This document shows positions 45,149 through 54,188 of a DNA stretch of 62,611 nt, one piece after another. Each line of letters begins with the position of its first letter. The first letter of the stretch is position 1. Origin of the DNA: Beijerinckiaceae bacterium (GTDB lineage: Bacteria; Pseudomonadota; Alphaproteobacteria; Rhizobiales; Beijerinckiaceae); assembly GCA_947478405.1 (NCBI GenBank), contig CANJVX010000013.1, positions 1-62,611 of the forward strand. Direction: 5' to 3'. The notes beneath the pieces are model-generated. The model was not told the DNA's origin and searched no databases. It worked only from the letters and a program-made list of their open reading frames with translations. Position numbers and translations under genes: made by a program.

Positions 45149-47473
45149 ATGGGTGAATTTGCGCTTGGCCAGCCGGTGCCCCGCTTCGAAGACCCCCGCC
45201 TCATTCGCGGTGGTGGCCGCTATGCCGACGACATCAGCATGCCGGGCCAGACCCATGGGGTCGTTGTGCGCTCACAATATGCGCATGCGCGCATTCTGAA
45301 AATCGACACCAGCGCCGCCGCTGCCATGCCGGGCGTGCTCTGTGTGCTGACCGGCGCAGACTGGAAGACATCGGGCTATGCCGATCTTCCCATGCCCAAA
45401 GGCCGCAAGCGCCGCGATGGCTCGCCGATGCATTCAGGCAAGTTCCCCGCGATGACATCCGACAAGGTGCGCTGGGTGGGTGATTATGTGGCCTTCGTCG
45501 TTGCCGAGACGCGCCTGCAGGCACTCGATGCGGCCGAAGCTGTGGTGGTGCAATATGAGCCGCTGCCAGCCAATATCGTGACCGAAAAAGCGCCCAATGA
45601 TGGCACGCCGCGGGTCTGGGAAGATTGTGCCAACAATATTTCCTTCGTACATCAGGAAGGTAACAAAGAGGCGACCGAAGAGGCATTCAAAAAAGCCGAC
45701 GTGATCGTTCGCCGGAAATTCGTCATCAACCGTGTGACAGCTGCAACGATGGAGCCGCGCGCCTGCGTGGGCTATTTCGATCCCGCGGCAGAGCGCTACA
45801 CGATTTATACAACATTGCAGCGTGCCATTCATTATCGCGGCCAACTCGCGCGCACATTGCGTGTACCGGAAAGCAAGATACATGTGATTGCGGGCGACAT
45901 TGGTGGCTCCTTCGGCATGAAGTCGGGCGTTTATAATGAAGTGGCGCTGACGCTCTTCGCCTCAAAGGTCATCGGCCGCCCGGTGAAATGGACCTCCACG
46001 CGTTCAGAAGCCTTCCTGTCGGACGCGCAGGCGCGCGACAATGTCACCGAAGCAGCACTTGCAATGACCAAGGATGGAAAATTCTTGGGCCTTCAGGTGA
46101 AGACGATTGCCAATGTCGGCGCCTATCTGCAACCGGGTGGCGATGGTGGTGCGACGTCAAATCTGGGAACGCTGGCTGGCGTCTATACAACGCCCGCGAT
46201 CCATGTCGATGTAACGGCTGTATTCACCAACACCAATCCAATGCGCCCCTATCGTGGCAATGGCCGCCCGGAAGCAGCCTATGTGATCGAGCGCATCATC
46301 GATCTGGCCGCACGCGAATTGAAAATGGATCCGGTGGAAATCCGCCGTAAGAACATCATTCCGCCAGAGGCCATGCCCTACGCGACGCCACTCAAATTCA
46401 TCTATGACTCGGGTGAATTCGAAAAGGGCATGGATATGGTGCTCGAAATGGCCGATTGGAAAGGCTTTGAAGAGCGCCGCAAGGAAGCCCGCGCACGCGG
46501 TAAGTTGCGCGGCATCGGTCTTTCTAATTCCATTGAGAAAGCAGCATCACCCGGTTTTGAAGGCGCGGAAATCCGCTTTGACCGCTCGGGAACTGTGACC
46601 ATTCTGTCGGGCGCGGTGACGCAGGGCCAAGGCCATGAGACGATTTTCAAACAGCTCGTCTGCGACCGCCTCGGCATCAAGCCGAGCGAAGTGCACTATG
46701 TCCAAGGCGATACGGATGCCGTCTTCTTCGGTGAAGGAACGGGCGGTTCGCGCACGGCCACAGTGGGCGGTTCAGCACTCCATCTGGCAGCTGAAAAGAT
46801 CGTCGACAAGGCCACCAAGATTGCCAAGAAAATGCTCGGCGATGATGAGGTTGATTTCAAGGACGGCATCTTCACCGCCCGCAAGACCAACCGCAGCCTG
46901 ACGATTAGCGAAATTGCCAAAGGGTCGACCAATCCGAAAAATCTGCCTGAAGGCATGGAAGTCGGCCTTATTGCCAATGCTGTCTATGCCAATGATCTGA
47001 TGAACTACCCTAACGGCAGCCATGTCTGCGAATTGGAAATCGACGAGGAGACGGGCGTTGTCGAAATCGTGCGCTACAACGTCGTTGATGACGTTGGCAC
47101 TGTGCTCAATCCGCTTCTGCTGAAGGGCCAGATCCATGGCGGCATTTCCCAAGGCGTCGGCCAGATGCTGATGGAAGACCTCACCTATGATCCTGAAAGC
47201 GGAGAATTACTGGCCGGATCCTTCATGGATTACGCCATGCCCAAGGCCGATAATTTTTGCCCCATTGAGGTGGTGAGCAATCCGGTGCCCACCAAGAGCA
47301 ATCCGCTCGGTGTAAAGGGCGCCGGCGAAGCGGGCTGCGTCGGCGCGCTGCCCGCTGTCGCCAATGCGCTTGCGGACGCACTGAGCGTTTATGGCATTGA
47401 TGACGTGCCCATGCCTGCCACACCGGCCCGGGTCTGGCGCCTGATTGAAGCAGCCAAGGCAAAGCTAGGCTAA
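45149..47473 (+). CDS. Molybdenum hydroxylase large subunit (xanthine dehydrogenase/CoxL family)
   Basis: Molybdopterin-binding catalytic subunit, 774 residues. Domain hammerhead: LGQPVPRFEDPRLIRGGGRYADDI and YEPLPANI. Mo-cofactor motifs: GGSFGMKSGVYNE, PYRGNGRPEAAYVIERIID, GAVTQGQGHETIFKQ, and the catalytic glutamate in VKGAGEAGCVGALPAV. The AYRCSFR loop of CO dehydrogenase is absent, so it is an aldehyde/N-heterocycle-type enzyme. No FAD (CoxM) or 2Fe-2S (CoxS) subunit is encoded nearby, which is unusual. ATG 45149 (MGEFALGQ) is preferred; ATG 45134 is possible. A strong terminator follows. Confidence 0.9.
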   Translation: MGEFALGQPVPRFEDPRLIRGGGRYADDISMPGQTHGVVVRSQYAHARILKIDTSAAAAMPGVLCVLTGADWKTSGYADLPMPKGRKRRDGSPMHSGKFPAMTSDKVRWVGDYVAFVVAETRLQALDAAEAVVVQYEPLPANIVTEKAPNDGTPRVWEDCANNISFVHQEGNKEATEEAFKKADVIVRRKFVINRVTAATMEPRACVGYFDPAAERYTIYTTLQRAIHYRGQLARTLRVPESKIHVIAGDIGGSFGMKSGVYNEVALTLFASKVIGRPVKWTSTRSEAFLSDAQARDNVTEAALAMTKDGKFLGLQVKTIANVGAYLQPGGDGGATSNLGTLAGVYTTPAIHVDVTAVFTNTNPMRPYRGNGRPEAAYVIERIIDLAARELKMDPVEIRRKNIIPPEAMPYATPLKFIYDSGEFEKGMDMVLEMADWKGFEERRKEARARGKLRGIGLSNSIEKAASPGFEGAEIRFDRSGTVTILSGAVTQGQGHETIFKQLVCDRLGIKPSEVHYVQGDTDAVFFGEGTGGSRTATVGGSALHLAAEKIVDKATKIAKKMLGDDEVDFKDGIFTARKTNRSLTISEIAKGSTNPKNLPEGMEVGLIANAVYANDLMNYPNGSHVCELEIDEETGVVEIVRYNVVDDVGTVLNPLLLKGQIHGGISQGVGQMLMEDLTYDPESGELLAGSFMDYAMPKADNFCPIEVVSNPVPTKSNPLGVKGAGEAGCVGALPAVANALADALSVYGIDDVPMPATPARVWRLIEAAKAKLG

Positions 47474-47515
47474 GGTTATCTAAACAAAAATTTTACTGCT
47501 CAGTTTGCAACAGCC

Positions 47516-47551
47516 CCTCGGCGTTGTTATCGATGCCGAGGTTTTTCTTTT
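47516..47551 (+). terminator. Rho-independent terminator after the molybdenum hydroxylase gene
   Basis: CCTCGGC (47516-47522) pairs with GCCGAGG (47535-47541) around a 12-base loop, followed by TTTTTCTTTTTC. This ends the 42.4-47.5 kb transcript. Confidence 0.85.
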
Positions 47552-47589
47552 TCGTTTTTTGTTTAATTCACATTTCAGGACGTTTCTCC

Positions 47590-48675
47590 ATGACAGATTC
47601 GCAGAATTCCTTTTCTGCGCCGCAAGATCAAAGACATGCGGCATCGGGCCAGGAATGGCTGGACCAGTTCAAACACCACCTTAATGGTTCGGCTCAAGCT
47701 TGCGCGTTCAAAAGCGCCAACAAAATATGCGGCCAATACCGCAGTCTGCAACTGCGGCGCTTCGGCAGGGCACGCAAAGGCGCAGACCTTCCAACGCTGA
47801 TCGTGCCGCCACTTGCAGTCCATGATTCAGGCTTTCTTGATCTGTCCACGGGACATTCGCTGATTGGCGCACTGCTCCAAAGCGGGTTGGATCATGTGCA
47901 TCTGGCCGATTGGCGTCAGATGACGGCGGACAGTCGGGAACAATCCATCGACACATGCCTCGCCGATCTGTCCATCGCCATCGATGATTTGGGCGGGCGC
48001 GTCAATTTACTGGGGCTAAGCTTTGGCGGACTCTTCGCGCTGCTCATTGCTGCTCGCTTTCCCAACAAGGTGGACAAGCTCCTGCTTGCTGGAACGCCCG
48101 TTGATATGCACGCCGGGCTTTCAACCATGACGCACCACGCCAACAAACTCGCCAAAACGCCACAAAAGCTTCCCGTTGATATGGCAGCTGCCGAAACCTG
48201 GCTGGCCCCGCTCACCATCGCGCAGGGTACAGAAGTGCACGGCCTCGAATCCATGCAGCGCGATCCCGGATCTTTCTCGCGCGCCGATCTGGATGCGCTC
48301 GCACTCTACGGGCGCTGGGCACAACGCAAAGGCGATTTGTCCGGGACTTATATTCGCGAATTGCTGTTACGCATCTGCGCCGGCAACGAGATCGCCAAAG
48401 GCACATTTATGGCGCTGGGCCAGCGGATCGACCTGAAAAACATCCGCGCACCAATCTTTGTTATCGCTGGCGCGCAGGATGAAATTGCCCCGCGCCGACA
48501 GGCGCTGCGTGTGCTCGACCTCGTTGGCACGCCACAAGCAAGGCGGCGCAAGTTGGTCGTGCAAGCAGGTCATTTTACGCTGTTCATGGGGCGCAATATG
48601 CTCAAGCGCGAGTGGCGCATGGCTGCAGGCTGGCTGCAATCGCACGCGCCACACGCACGACCCCGAAAAGCTTAG
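47590..48675 (+). CDS. PhaC/PHB-depolymerase-like alpha/beta hydrolase
   Basis: Alpha/beta hydrolase, 361 residues. The nucleophile elbow GLSFGG has Ser144; acid Asp297 (AGAQDEIAP) and His328 (QAGHFTLFMG) complete the triad. The stretch HVHLADWRQMTADSREQSIDTCLADLSIAIDDLGG resembles polyhydroxyalkanoate synthases, but those use Cys where Ser stands here, so a depolymerase/esterase role is more likely. ATG 47590 has AGGACG upstream; in-frame ATG 47524 sits within the preceding terminator and is rejected. Its stop shares TTAG with the convergent gene's stop at 48672. Confidence 0.72.
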   Translation: MTDSQNSFSAPQDQRHAASGQEWLDQFKHHLNGSAQACAFKSANKICGQYRSLQLRRFGRARKGADLPTLIVPPLAVHDSGFLDLSTGHSLIGALLQSGLDHVHLADWRQMTADSREQSIDTCLADLSIAIDDLGGRVNLLGLSFGGLFALLIAARFPNKVDKLLLAGTPVDMHAGLSTMTHHANKLAKTPQKLPVDMAAAETWLAPLTIAQGTEVHGLESMQRDPGSFSRADLDALALYGRWAQRKGDLSGTYIRELLLRICAGNEIAKGTFMALGQRIDLKNIRAPIFVIAGAQDEIAPRRQALRVLDLVGTPQARRRKLVVQAGHFTLFMGRNMLKREWRMAAGWLQSHAPHARPRKA

Positions 48676-49406
48676 ACCATCGAGGGCAAAGCCGAGAGCA
48701 AATGCCCGAAGCCCGTGCGCTTTTCATTGACATGCAATCGCTTCTGGAATTCCCAGACGCGGGCCGGCACCGGATGAACCACGGGGACACCGAGATCGCG
48801 TTCGAGCATGTCGACAATATGCAGTGTGCGCCAGCCTGAGCCCAGCATATAGATTGCATCTGCGCCCTTGTGTTTCAGGAAGCTCTTCTTGATGTGGCTG
48901 TAGACCTGCTCGCCAGAAAGCTCCTGCACTTTATTGAACGGCACATCGACGCCTTCCATGCAGCGCACATCAAAACCTGCATCGCGGAAATAGGCCGCAA
49001 AGGTGTCGTTGATGTCGCCCTGGAAATAGCTCGCCCCAATGATGCTCTTGGCGCCCAAAGCGCGAAGAGCTGAAATGTGATTTTGGCCGGCTGTGAAAAT
49101 CGGCGTCTTGTATTTGGCCTCCCATTCGCCCACGAGACGTGTTTCGGCTTCGCGACCCATCACCATGAAAGGTGGCGCACCATTGGGATGAATGGCATCA
49201 CAATTTTGCTCAGCGCAAAGCGCGATCTGCTGCTCGTAGCCGCCCATGACGGTCTTGAACTCATCGCGCGTACCGCGCGTGATATTGATGAAGAGCGGAA
49301 TGACGCCAATACCCTCGGGCAGCAGGCGGATGAATTCTTCCGTCGCGCCGGGACGCAGAGTCGGATGGATGATGCCGGCGATACCACGCCAAGCCGAAAA
49401 GGCCAT
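48672..49406 (-). CDS. Asp/Glu racemase superfamily, maleate isomerase-like protein
   Basis: Asp/Glu/hydantoin racemase fold related to maleate cis-trans isomerase, 244 residues. Framework motifs: GIAGIIHPTLRPGATEEFIRLLPEGIGV, FTAGQNHISALRALGAKSIIGASYF, VHPVPARVWEFQKRL. The two catalytic cysteine positions appear as NGAPP (residues ~75-79) and LGSGWRT, with Gly/Ser and no Cys. Hence it is either a non-redox variant or not an isomerase. It is transcribed towards the hydrolase gene; upstream lies the structured gap 49407-49925. Confidence 0.72.
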   Translation of the reverse strand: MAFSAWRGIAGIIHPTLRPGATEEFIRLLPEGIGVIPLFINITRGTRDEFKTVMGGYEQQIALCAEQNCDAIHPNGAPPFMVMGREAETRLVGEWEAKYKTPIFTAGQNHISALRALGAKSIIGASYFQGDINDTFAAYFRDAGFDVRCMEGVDVPFNKVQELSGEQVYSHIKKSFLKHKGADAIYMLGSGWRTLHIVDMLERDLGVPVVHPVPARVWEFQKRLHVNEKRTGFGHLLSALPSMV

Positions 49407-49554
49407 AGATTCCTCCCAAAATTATCGCGCGGTTTCGTTTGTGTCCGCGGTTGGCACCATACTGGCTGAAGGGGCGCGGCATTGGAAGTCCTGACCAGCG
49501 CAGGGTTTTTCTGCCGCCCCGAAATGAAGCGACACGTCACAATTGGCACGCCAA

Positions 49555-49586
49555 CAAAAAGCCTGCCCCTTTTGCAAGGGGCGGGC
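49555..49586 (-). terminator. Strong hairpin with minus-strand T-tract in the ilvD upstream gap
   Basis: GCCTGCCCCTT (49561-49571) pairs with AAGGGGCGGGC (49576-49586), one mismatch, and AAAAA at 49556-49560 gives TTTTT on the minus strand. No minus-strand gene lies immediately upstream, so it ends an unidentified leftward transcript or acts in the leader of the gene at 48672. Confidence 0.65.
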
Positions 49587-49588
49587 AA

Positions 49589-49819
49589 GTCTGGGAGGAA
49601 ACGCCTAAAGAGGCGGGCCTGCACAGGAGAGCTTCAAACTGGTCCGGTGCACAGCTGACAGACCCGCGGCAAATCCCACGCCAAGTCAGATTACGTGGGC
49701 CAAGGTGGGCGCGCGGGCCTGTTCCCCCCGAGAAAAAGGCATTCGGGCCCAAGCCATGGGCGAGCCGCCCCAAACCAGTCCTGACCAAAGCTACGTGATC
49801 GCCCAAGTAAGGGCTTTTT
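49589..49819. ncRNA. Candidate structured RNA or leader in the 49407-49925 gap
   Basis: This 519-base gap has no convincing protein gene. It holds nested helices: GTCTG (49589-49593) with CAGAC (49659-49663) encloses CGCCT/AGGCG (49602-49615) and TGCAC/GTGCA (49620-49651), a three-way-junction layout. CCCACG (49675-49680) pairs with CGTGGG (49694-49699), GCCC/GGGC at 49747-49761, and GCCC-AAGTAA-GGGC at 49801-49814 is followed by TTTTT on the plus strand. It does not match tmRNA, RNase P or SRP RNA motifs that I can recall. Strand is undecided because terminators exist on both sides. Confidence 0.35.
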
Positions 49820-49925
49820 GACCTCGTCGGGAACAGCCATTATGGATTCAGCGCCTGGGGCGGCGGACCGCAAGTCTTACCCGCATGCCCTGTGAGGCTT
49901 TTTCTTGACCACGCTCGGTGATCCC

Positions 49926-51770
49926 ATGCCTGTTTATCGTTCCCGCACCACGACCCACGGCCGCAACATGGCGGGTGCACGCGGCCTTTGGCGTGCGACC
50001 GGCATGAAGGACGAGGATTTTGGCAAGCCGATCATTGCCATTTCCAATAGCTTCACCCAATTCGTGCCCGGCCACGTCCACCTGAAAGACCTGGGCCAGC
50101 TCGTCGCCCGCGAGGTGGAAAAAGCTGGCGGCGTCGCCAAAGAATTCAACACGATTGCGGTCGACGACGGCATCGCCATGGGCCATGACGGCATGCTCTA
50201 TTCCCTGCCATCGCGCGAAGTCATCGCCGATGCGGTGGAATATATGTGTAATGCCCATTGCGCCGATGCCATCGTCTGCATATCCAATTGCGACAAGATT
50301 ACACCCGGCATGCTGATGGCCGCCATGCGCCTCAATATCCCGGTGGTCTTCGTCTCCGGCGGCCCGATGGAAGCGGGCAAATATATTCACGATGGCAAAT
50401 CGCATAAGGTCGATCTGATCGACGCGATGGTCGCTGCGGCCGATGACAAGATTTCCGACGAAGAAGTGGATGCCATCGAGCGCTCGGCTTGTCCGACCTG
50501 CGGCTCGTGTTCGGGCATGTTCACAGCCAATTCGATGAATTGTTTGACTGAAGCGCTGGGCCTCTCGCTACCGGGCAATGGTACAACGCTCGCCACACAT
50601 GCTGACCGCAAGCGCCTCTTCATCGAAGCGGGTCATCTGATCGTTGATCTGGCGCGTCGCTATTATGAGCAGAATGACGAGAGTGTTCTGCCGCGCAATG
50701 TTGCCAATTTCAAAGCATTTGAAAATGCAATGGCGCTCGACATTTCCATGGGCGGCTCAACCAATACGGTTCTGCACATTCTTGCCGCCGCTTATGAAGG
50801 CGGCATCAATTTCACCATGGAAGACATCGACCGCCTGTCACGCAAAGTGCCCGTGCTGTGCAAAGTTGCGCCTGCAATAGCCGATGTGCATGTCGAAGAC
50901 GTGCATCGCGCCGGTGGTATCATGTCTATCCTGGGGCAACTGGAACGCGCGGGCCTCCTGCACACGGACACGCCGACGGTTCACGCCCCGACCATGGGCG
51001 ATGCTCTGGAACGCTGGGATGTGTCACGCACCACGAATGAAAGCGTGCATGAATTTTTCCGCGCCGCGCCAGGCGGTGTGCCCACGCAGACAGCTTTCTC
51101 GCAGTCACGTCGCTGGGATGATCTTGATCTCGATCGCCAGAGCGGCGTGATCCGCGATGCGGATCATGCTTTCATGAAAGACGGTGGACTTGCGGTTCTC
51201 AGCGGAAATCTCGCGCTTGATGGCTGCATCGTGAAAACAGCAGGCGTGGATGAAAGCATCCATATTTTTTCTGGCCCAGCCCGCGTGTTTGAAAGCCAGG
51301 ACGAAGCGGTGGACGCCATTCTGCGCGGCAAGGTCAAGGCAGGCGATGTGGTCATCATCCGCTATGAAGGCCCGCGTGGTGGCCCGGGAATGCAAGAAAT
51401 GCTCTATCCGACGAGCTACATCAAATCGAAGGGGCTGGGCAAAGTTTGCGCGCTCATCACTGACGGGCGCTTCTCAGGCGGTACATCGGGACTGTCCATC
51501 GGCCATGTTTCGCCCGAAGCCGCCGAAGGTGGCGCCATCGGATTGGTGGAAGAAGGCGACACAATCGAGATCAATATTCCCAAGCGCTCGATCCGTATCG
51601 CGGTTGGCGACGAGGATCTCGCCAAGCGTCGCGTGGCCATGGAGGCCAAGGGCAAAGCTGCCTGGAAGCCGAAAGCGCGCCAGCGCAAGGTCTCAACTGC
51701 GCTGCGCGCCTATGCGGCGCTCACAACCAGCGCCGCAAAAGGCGCAGTCCGGCAGCTGCCCGACGATTGA
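49926..51770 (+). CDS. ilvD: Dihydroxy-acid dehydratase
   Basis: Branched-chain amino-acid synthesis, 614 residues. N-terminus [19 protein letters not shown] is the classic family start, so ATG 49926 is used rather than the TTG at 49905. Iron-sulfur cysteines lie in [12 protein letters not shown] and [16 protein letters not shown], with the first in the AHCADAIVC region. C-terminal [23 protein letters not shown] is intact. It belongs to the long IlvD/Edd subgroup. A textbook terminator follows six bases after the stop. Confidence 0.96.
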   Translation: MPVYRSRTTTHGRNMAGARGLWRATGMKDEDFGKPIIAISNSFTQFVPGHVHLKDLGQLVAREVEKAGGVAKEFNTIAVDDGIAMGHDGMLYSLPSREVIADAVEYMCNAHCADAIVCISNCDKITPGMLMAAMRLNIPVVFVSGGPMEAGKYIHDGKSHKVDLIDAMVAAADDKISDEEVDAIERSACPTCGSCSGMFTANSMNCLTEALGLSLPGNGTTLATHADRKRLFIEAGHLIVDLARRYYEQNDESVLPRNVANFKAFENAMALDISMGGSTNTVLHILAAAYEGGINFTMEDIDRLSRKVPVLCKVAPAIADVHVEDVHRAGGIMSILGQLERAGLLHTDTPTVHAPTMGDALERWDVSRTTNESVHEFFRAAPGGVPTQTAFSQSRRWDDLDLDRQSGVIRDADHAFMKDGGLAVLSGNLALDGCIVKTAGVDESIHIFSGPARVFESQDEAVDAILRGKVKAGDVVIIRYEGPRGGPGMQEMLYPTSYIKSKGLGKVCALITDGRFSGGTSGLSIGHVSPEAAEGGAIGLVEEGDTIEINIPKRSIRIAVGDEDLAKRRVAMEAKGKAAWKPKARQRKVSTALRAYAALTTSAAKGAVRQLPDD

Positions 51771-51775
51771 TTTAC

Positions 51776-51803
51776 AAGGCGGCGTGAAAACGCCGCCTTT
51801 TTT
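51776..51803 (+). terminator. Rho-independent terminator of ilvD
   Basis: AAGGCGGCGT (51776-51785), GAAA tetraloop, ACGCCGCCTT (51790-51799), then TTTT. Perfect 10-bp stem. Confidence 0.93.
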
Positions 51804-51835
51804 GATGCCCACAAATAAGAAAAGGCCACGCCCCG

Positions 51836-53077
51836 GTGACAATCGTCGTTCCTGCCCTGATCAAGCGCAACATGACTTTGTTCGCGCTGTCGCAAAGCTT
51901 CACGGGCGCAGGGATGCAATTCATCTACGGGCTCGGGCCTATCATGATTGTGGGCATCAGCGGATCCAGCGATCTGGCGGGCCTGTCTGTTGCGCTCGTG
52001 GGCCTCTCGCGCTTTCTCGTGTCCTACCCCATCGGGAAGATCACGGATTCCTTTGGCCGCAAGCCCGGCATTCTGCTTGGATTGGCGCTGGCGATGGTGG
52101 GCACATGCCTCATCGCCTTTGGTCAGGATTGGTCCAATCTGGCCATCGTCATTATCGGGATCCTTGTGTTTGGCATGGGCATGAATGCCGCGCAGCAAAT
52201 GCGCGTCGGCGCCACCGACATGTTCCCATCCGCGCTGCGCGGGCAGGCACTCGGCTATATTGCGCTGGGCACTTTTGCGGGCCTCATTCTCTCGCCCGCC
52301 GTTGTCAATCTGGCCGAGCGTCTGGCAGAGGCTGGCCTTGGCAAGTCGCTCGTGCTGCCCTGGCTCATGCTCCCTGTGCTGATCATCATCGGCGCTGTGC
52401 TGGTTTTCTTTGTGCGGCCCGACCCGAAAGAGATCGGACAAAATCTGCGGGCTTATTATCCCGGCTATGTCGAACCACCACATCCGGCGGGCAAGCGCAG
52501 CTCATTCGTCGGCGGCAGCTTGATGAAATATGCGCCCACGCGGCTCGCCATTGCGGCCAATGCGGCCGCGCAAGGCAATATGTCCATTGTCATGGTGCTT
52601 ACCTCTCTCGTGCTGCAGCATCACGGACATTCGCTCACGGCCATTGCCTGGGCGCATTTGTTCCATTCCGCGGGCATGTTCGCCTTTTCGATACCCATCG
52701 GAAAAATCACCGATCGCATCGGCCGCGCAAAAGTCATGTATCCGGGCCTTGTGCTTACCATTGCAGGCGCAGCTCTTGTGGGCCTAACGACGAGCTACAT
52801 CCCGATCACCTTCGGCACTTTTCTCGTTGGCATCGGCTGGGCGATGACCAATGTCGCCTCAACTGCACTGCTCGCCGATGAAGTCGAGACAAGCATGCGT
52901 GGCCGTGCCATCGGCACGAATGATTCATGGGCAGGCGGCGTGAGCCTTGTCCTGTCCATCATTACAGGCCCGCTGATCTCGGCCTTCGGACTTCCGGCAT
53001 CTGGCCTGTTTGCAGCCTGCGTGGCAGGCGTGCCGCTCATCATGTGGGGTCTAGATCACGCCAAGGCGCGGCCCTGA
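51836..53077 (+). CDS. MFS transporter
   Basis: Major facilitator protein, 413 residues, about 12 membrane segments. Both pseudo-repeats carry the motif-A loop: GKITDSFGRKPGILLGL near residue 75 and GKITDRIGRAKVMYPGL near residue 285. Substrate cannot be predicted. The start is GTG 51836; ATG 51872 is an alternative without a better ribosome site. The TGA overlaps the next gene's ATG by one base (TGATG), so it is probably translated with the EamA protein. Confidence 0.85.
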   Translation: MTIVVPALIKRNMTLFALSQSFTGAGMQFIYGLGPIMIVGISGSSDLAGLSVALVGLSRFLVSYPIGKITDSFGRKPGILLGLALAMVGTCLIAFGQDWSNLAIVIIGILVFGMGMNAAQQMRVGATDMFPSALRGQALGYIALGTFAGLILSPAVVNLAERLAEAGLGKSLVLPWLMLPVLIIIGAVLVFFVRPDPKEIGQNLRAYYPGYVEPPHPAGKRSSFVGGSLMKYAPTRLAIAANAAAQGNMSIVMVLTSLVLQHHGHSLTAIAWAHLFHSAGMFAFSIPIGKITDRIGRAKVMYPGLVLTIAGAALVGLTTSYIPITFGTFLVGIGWAMTNVASTALLADEVETSMRGRAIGTNDSWAGGVSLVLSIITGPLISAFGLPASGLFAACVAGVPLIMWGLDHAKARP

Positions 53078-53967
53078 TGCGTCGCGCCGCCCTGCCTCTT
53101 TCGCATGTGTGGCTCGCGGTTGCGATCATGGCGGTCTGGGGCAGCAATTTTGTGGTGATGAAAGCAGGCCTCGAGCATTTGCCCTCGCTGTTCTTTGCGG
53201 GGCTGCGCTTCACGCTGGTGGCGTTTCCGGTTGTTTTCTTTCTGCCGCGCCCGCGTGTGCGCTGGCGCAATCTGGCGACCTACGGCCTGTTCATCGGCCT
53301 TGGCCAATTCGGCCTCATCTTCACAGCGCTGAATGGCCACATTTCACCCGCTCTCGCCTCGCTTGTGGCGCAGACGCAGGTGTTCTTCACCATCGTCCTC
53401 GCTTTGGTGTTCGATGATGAAGGGGTAAAGCCCCGGCAATGGGCGGCCCTGCTTCTGGCTGCACTGGGCCTCGCCATCATCGCGTTTCATACCGATGCCC
53501 AGACAAGCATGCTGGGCCTGCTGCTGGTGCTGGGCGCAGCCCTGTGCTGGGCGCTCGGCAATATGGCAAGCCGCAACGCTGGACGCGTCAACATGCTCTC
53601 CTATGTCGCCTGGTCGAGCCTGTTTGCAGCCCCGTCGCTGCTTGCCTTCTCGTTGGCCGTGGAAGGGCCTCAGGCCATCCTGCAGGGCGTACAGGAGGCA
53701 ACAATGGGGACATGGGGTGCCGTGATCTGGCAGGCGCTCGGCAATTCGCTATTTGGCTATGCCGCGTGGGGCTGGTTGCTTGCCCGCCATCCGGCGGCCA
53801 CCATCACCCCGATGGCGCTGCTTGTCCCCGTCTTTGGTTTTACAACCTCCGCCCTGTGGCTTGGCGAGCCGCTCCCCATCTGGAAGCTTGCAGCAGCTGC
53901 ATTGGTCATGGCAGGTCTGACGTTGAACTTGCTGGCGCCAAAGGCCCCTCAGGAGACCAAGGCATGA
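53077..53967 (+). CDS. EamA family (DMT superfamily) transporter
   Basis: Drug/metabolite exporter of the EamA type, 296 residues, ten membrane segments in two repeats: WLAVAIMAVWGSNFVVMKAGL at the start and LLVLGAALCWALGNMASRNAG in the second. Such proteins often export amino acids (RhtA, YdcZ-like), but the substrate is unknown. The ATG at 53077 overlaps the MFS stop; the open frame further upstream is a shadow. Overlaps slyX by four bases (ATGA). Confidence 0.87.
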   Translation: MRRAALPLSHVWLAVAIMAVWGSNFVVMKAGLEHLPSLFFAGLRFTLVAFPVVFFLPRPRVRWRNLATYGLFIGLGQFGLIFTALNGHISPALASLVAQTQVFFTIVLALVFDDEGVKPRQWAALLLAALGLAIIAFHTDAQTSMLGLLLVLGAALCWALGNMASRNAGRVNMLSYVAWSSLFAAPSLLAFSLAVEGPQAILQGVQEATMGTWGAVIWQALGNSLFGYAAWGWLLARHPAATITPMALLVPVFGFTTSALWLGEPLPIWKLAAAALVMAGLTLNLLAPKAPQETKA

Positions 53968-54176
53968 AAGAACTTCAGGATCGGGTTGATGCACTGGAGA
54001 CGACGGCTGCCCATCAGGCGCATGCCATCGACGATCTCAACCGGATCATCACCGAACAATGGACGATCATTGACCGCCTGAAGCGCGCCTATGAGCAATT
54101 GAGTGATCGCGTGCAGGAAGCCGAAAGAAGCGCACGTCAAGCCGGACCGGCAGAACCGCCGCCGCCCCATTATTGA
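53964..54176 (+). CDS. slyX: SlyX family protein
   Basis: Small coiled-coil protein, 70 residues, of the SlyX family (function unknown). ELQDRVDALETTAAHQAHAIDDLNRIITEQ and IDRLKRAYEQLSDRV form a heptad-rich helix; the C-terminus is PPPPHY, the hallmark proline tail of SlyX. ATG 53964 overlaps the EamA stop. It was identified in the frame of a longer spurious reading frame that runs back into the EamA gene. 12 bases separate it from idi. Confidence 0.85.
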   Translation: MKELQDRVDALETTAAHQAHAIDDLNRIITEQWTIIDRLKRAYEQLSDRVQEAERSARQAGPAEPPPPHY

Positions 54177-54188
54177 GCGCCGATCACA

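Noticed and set aside
42393-49406. Complete nicotinate (nic) degradation pathway
   Set aside because: The amidohydrolase and maleate-isomerase-like genes suggested NicF and NicE, but NicC, NicD and NicX are absent and the isomerase-like protein lacks its catalytic cysteines.
51250-52881. A 543-codon plus-strand frame crossing the end of ilvD into the MFS gene
   Set aside because: It passes through the ilvD terminator and is a serine/arginine-rich shadow of both genes.
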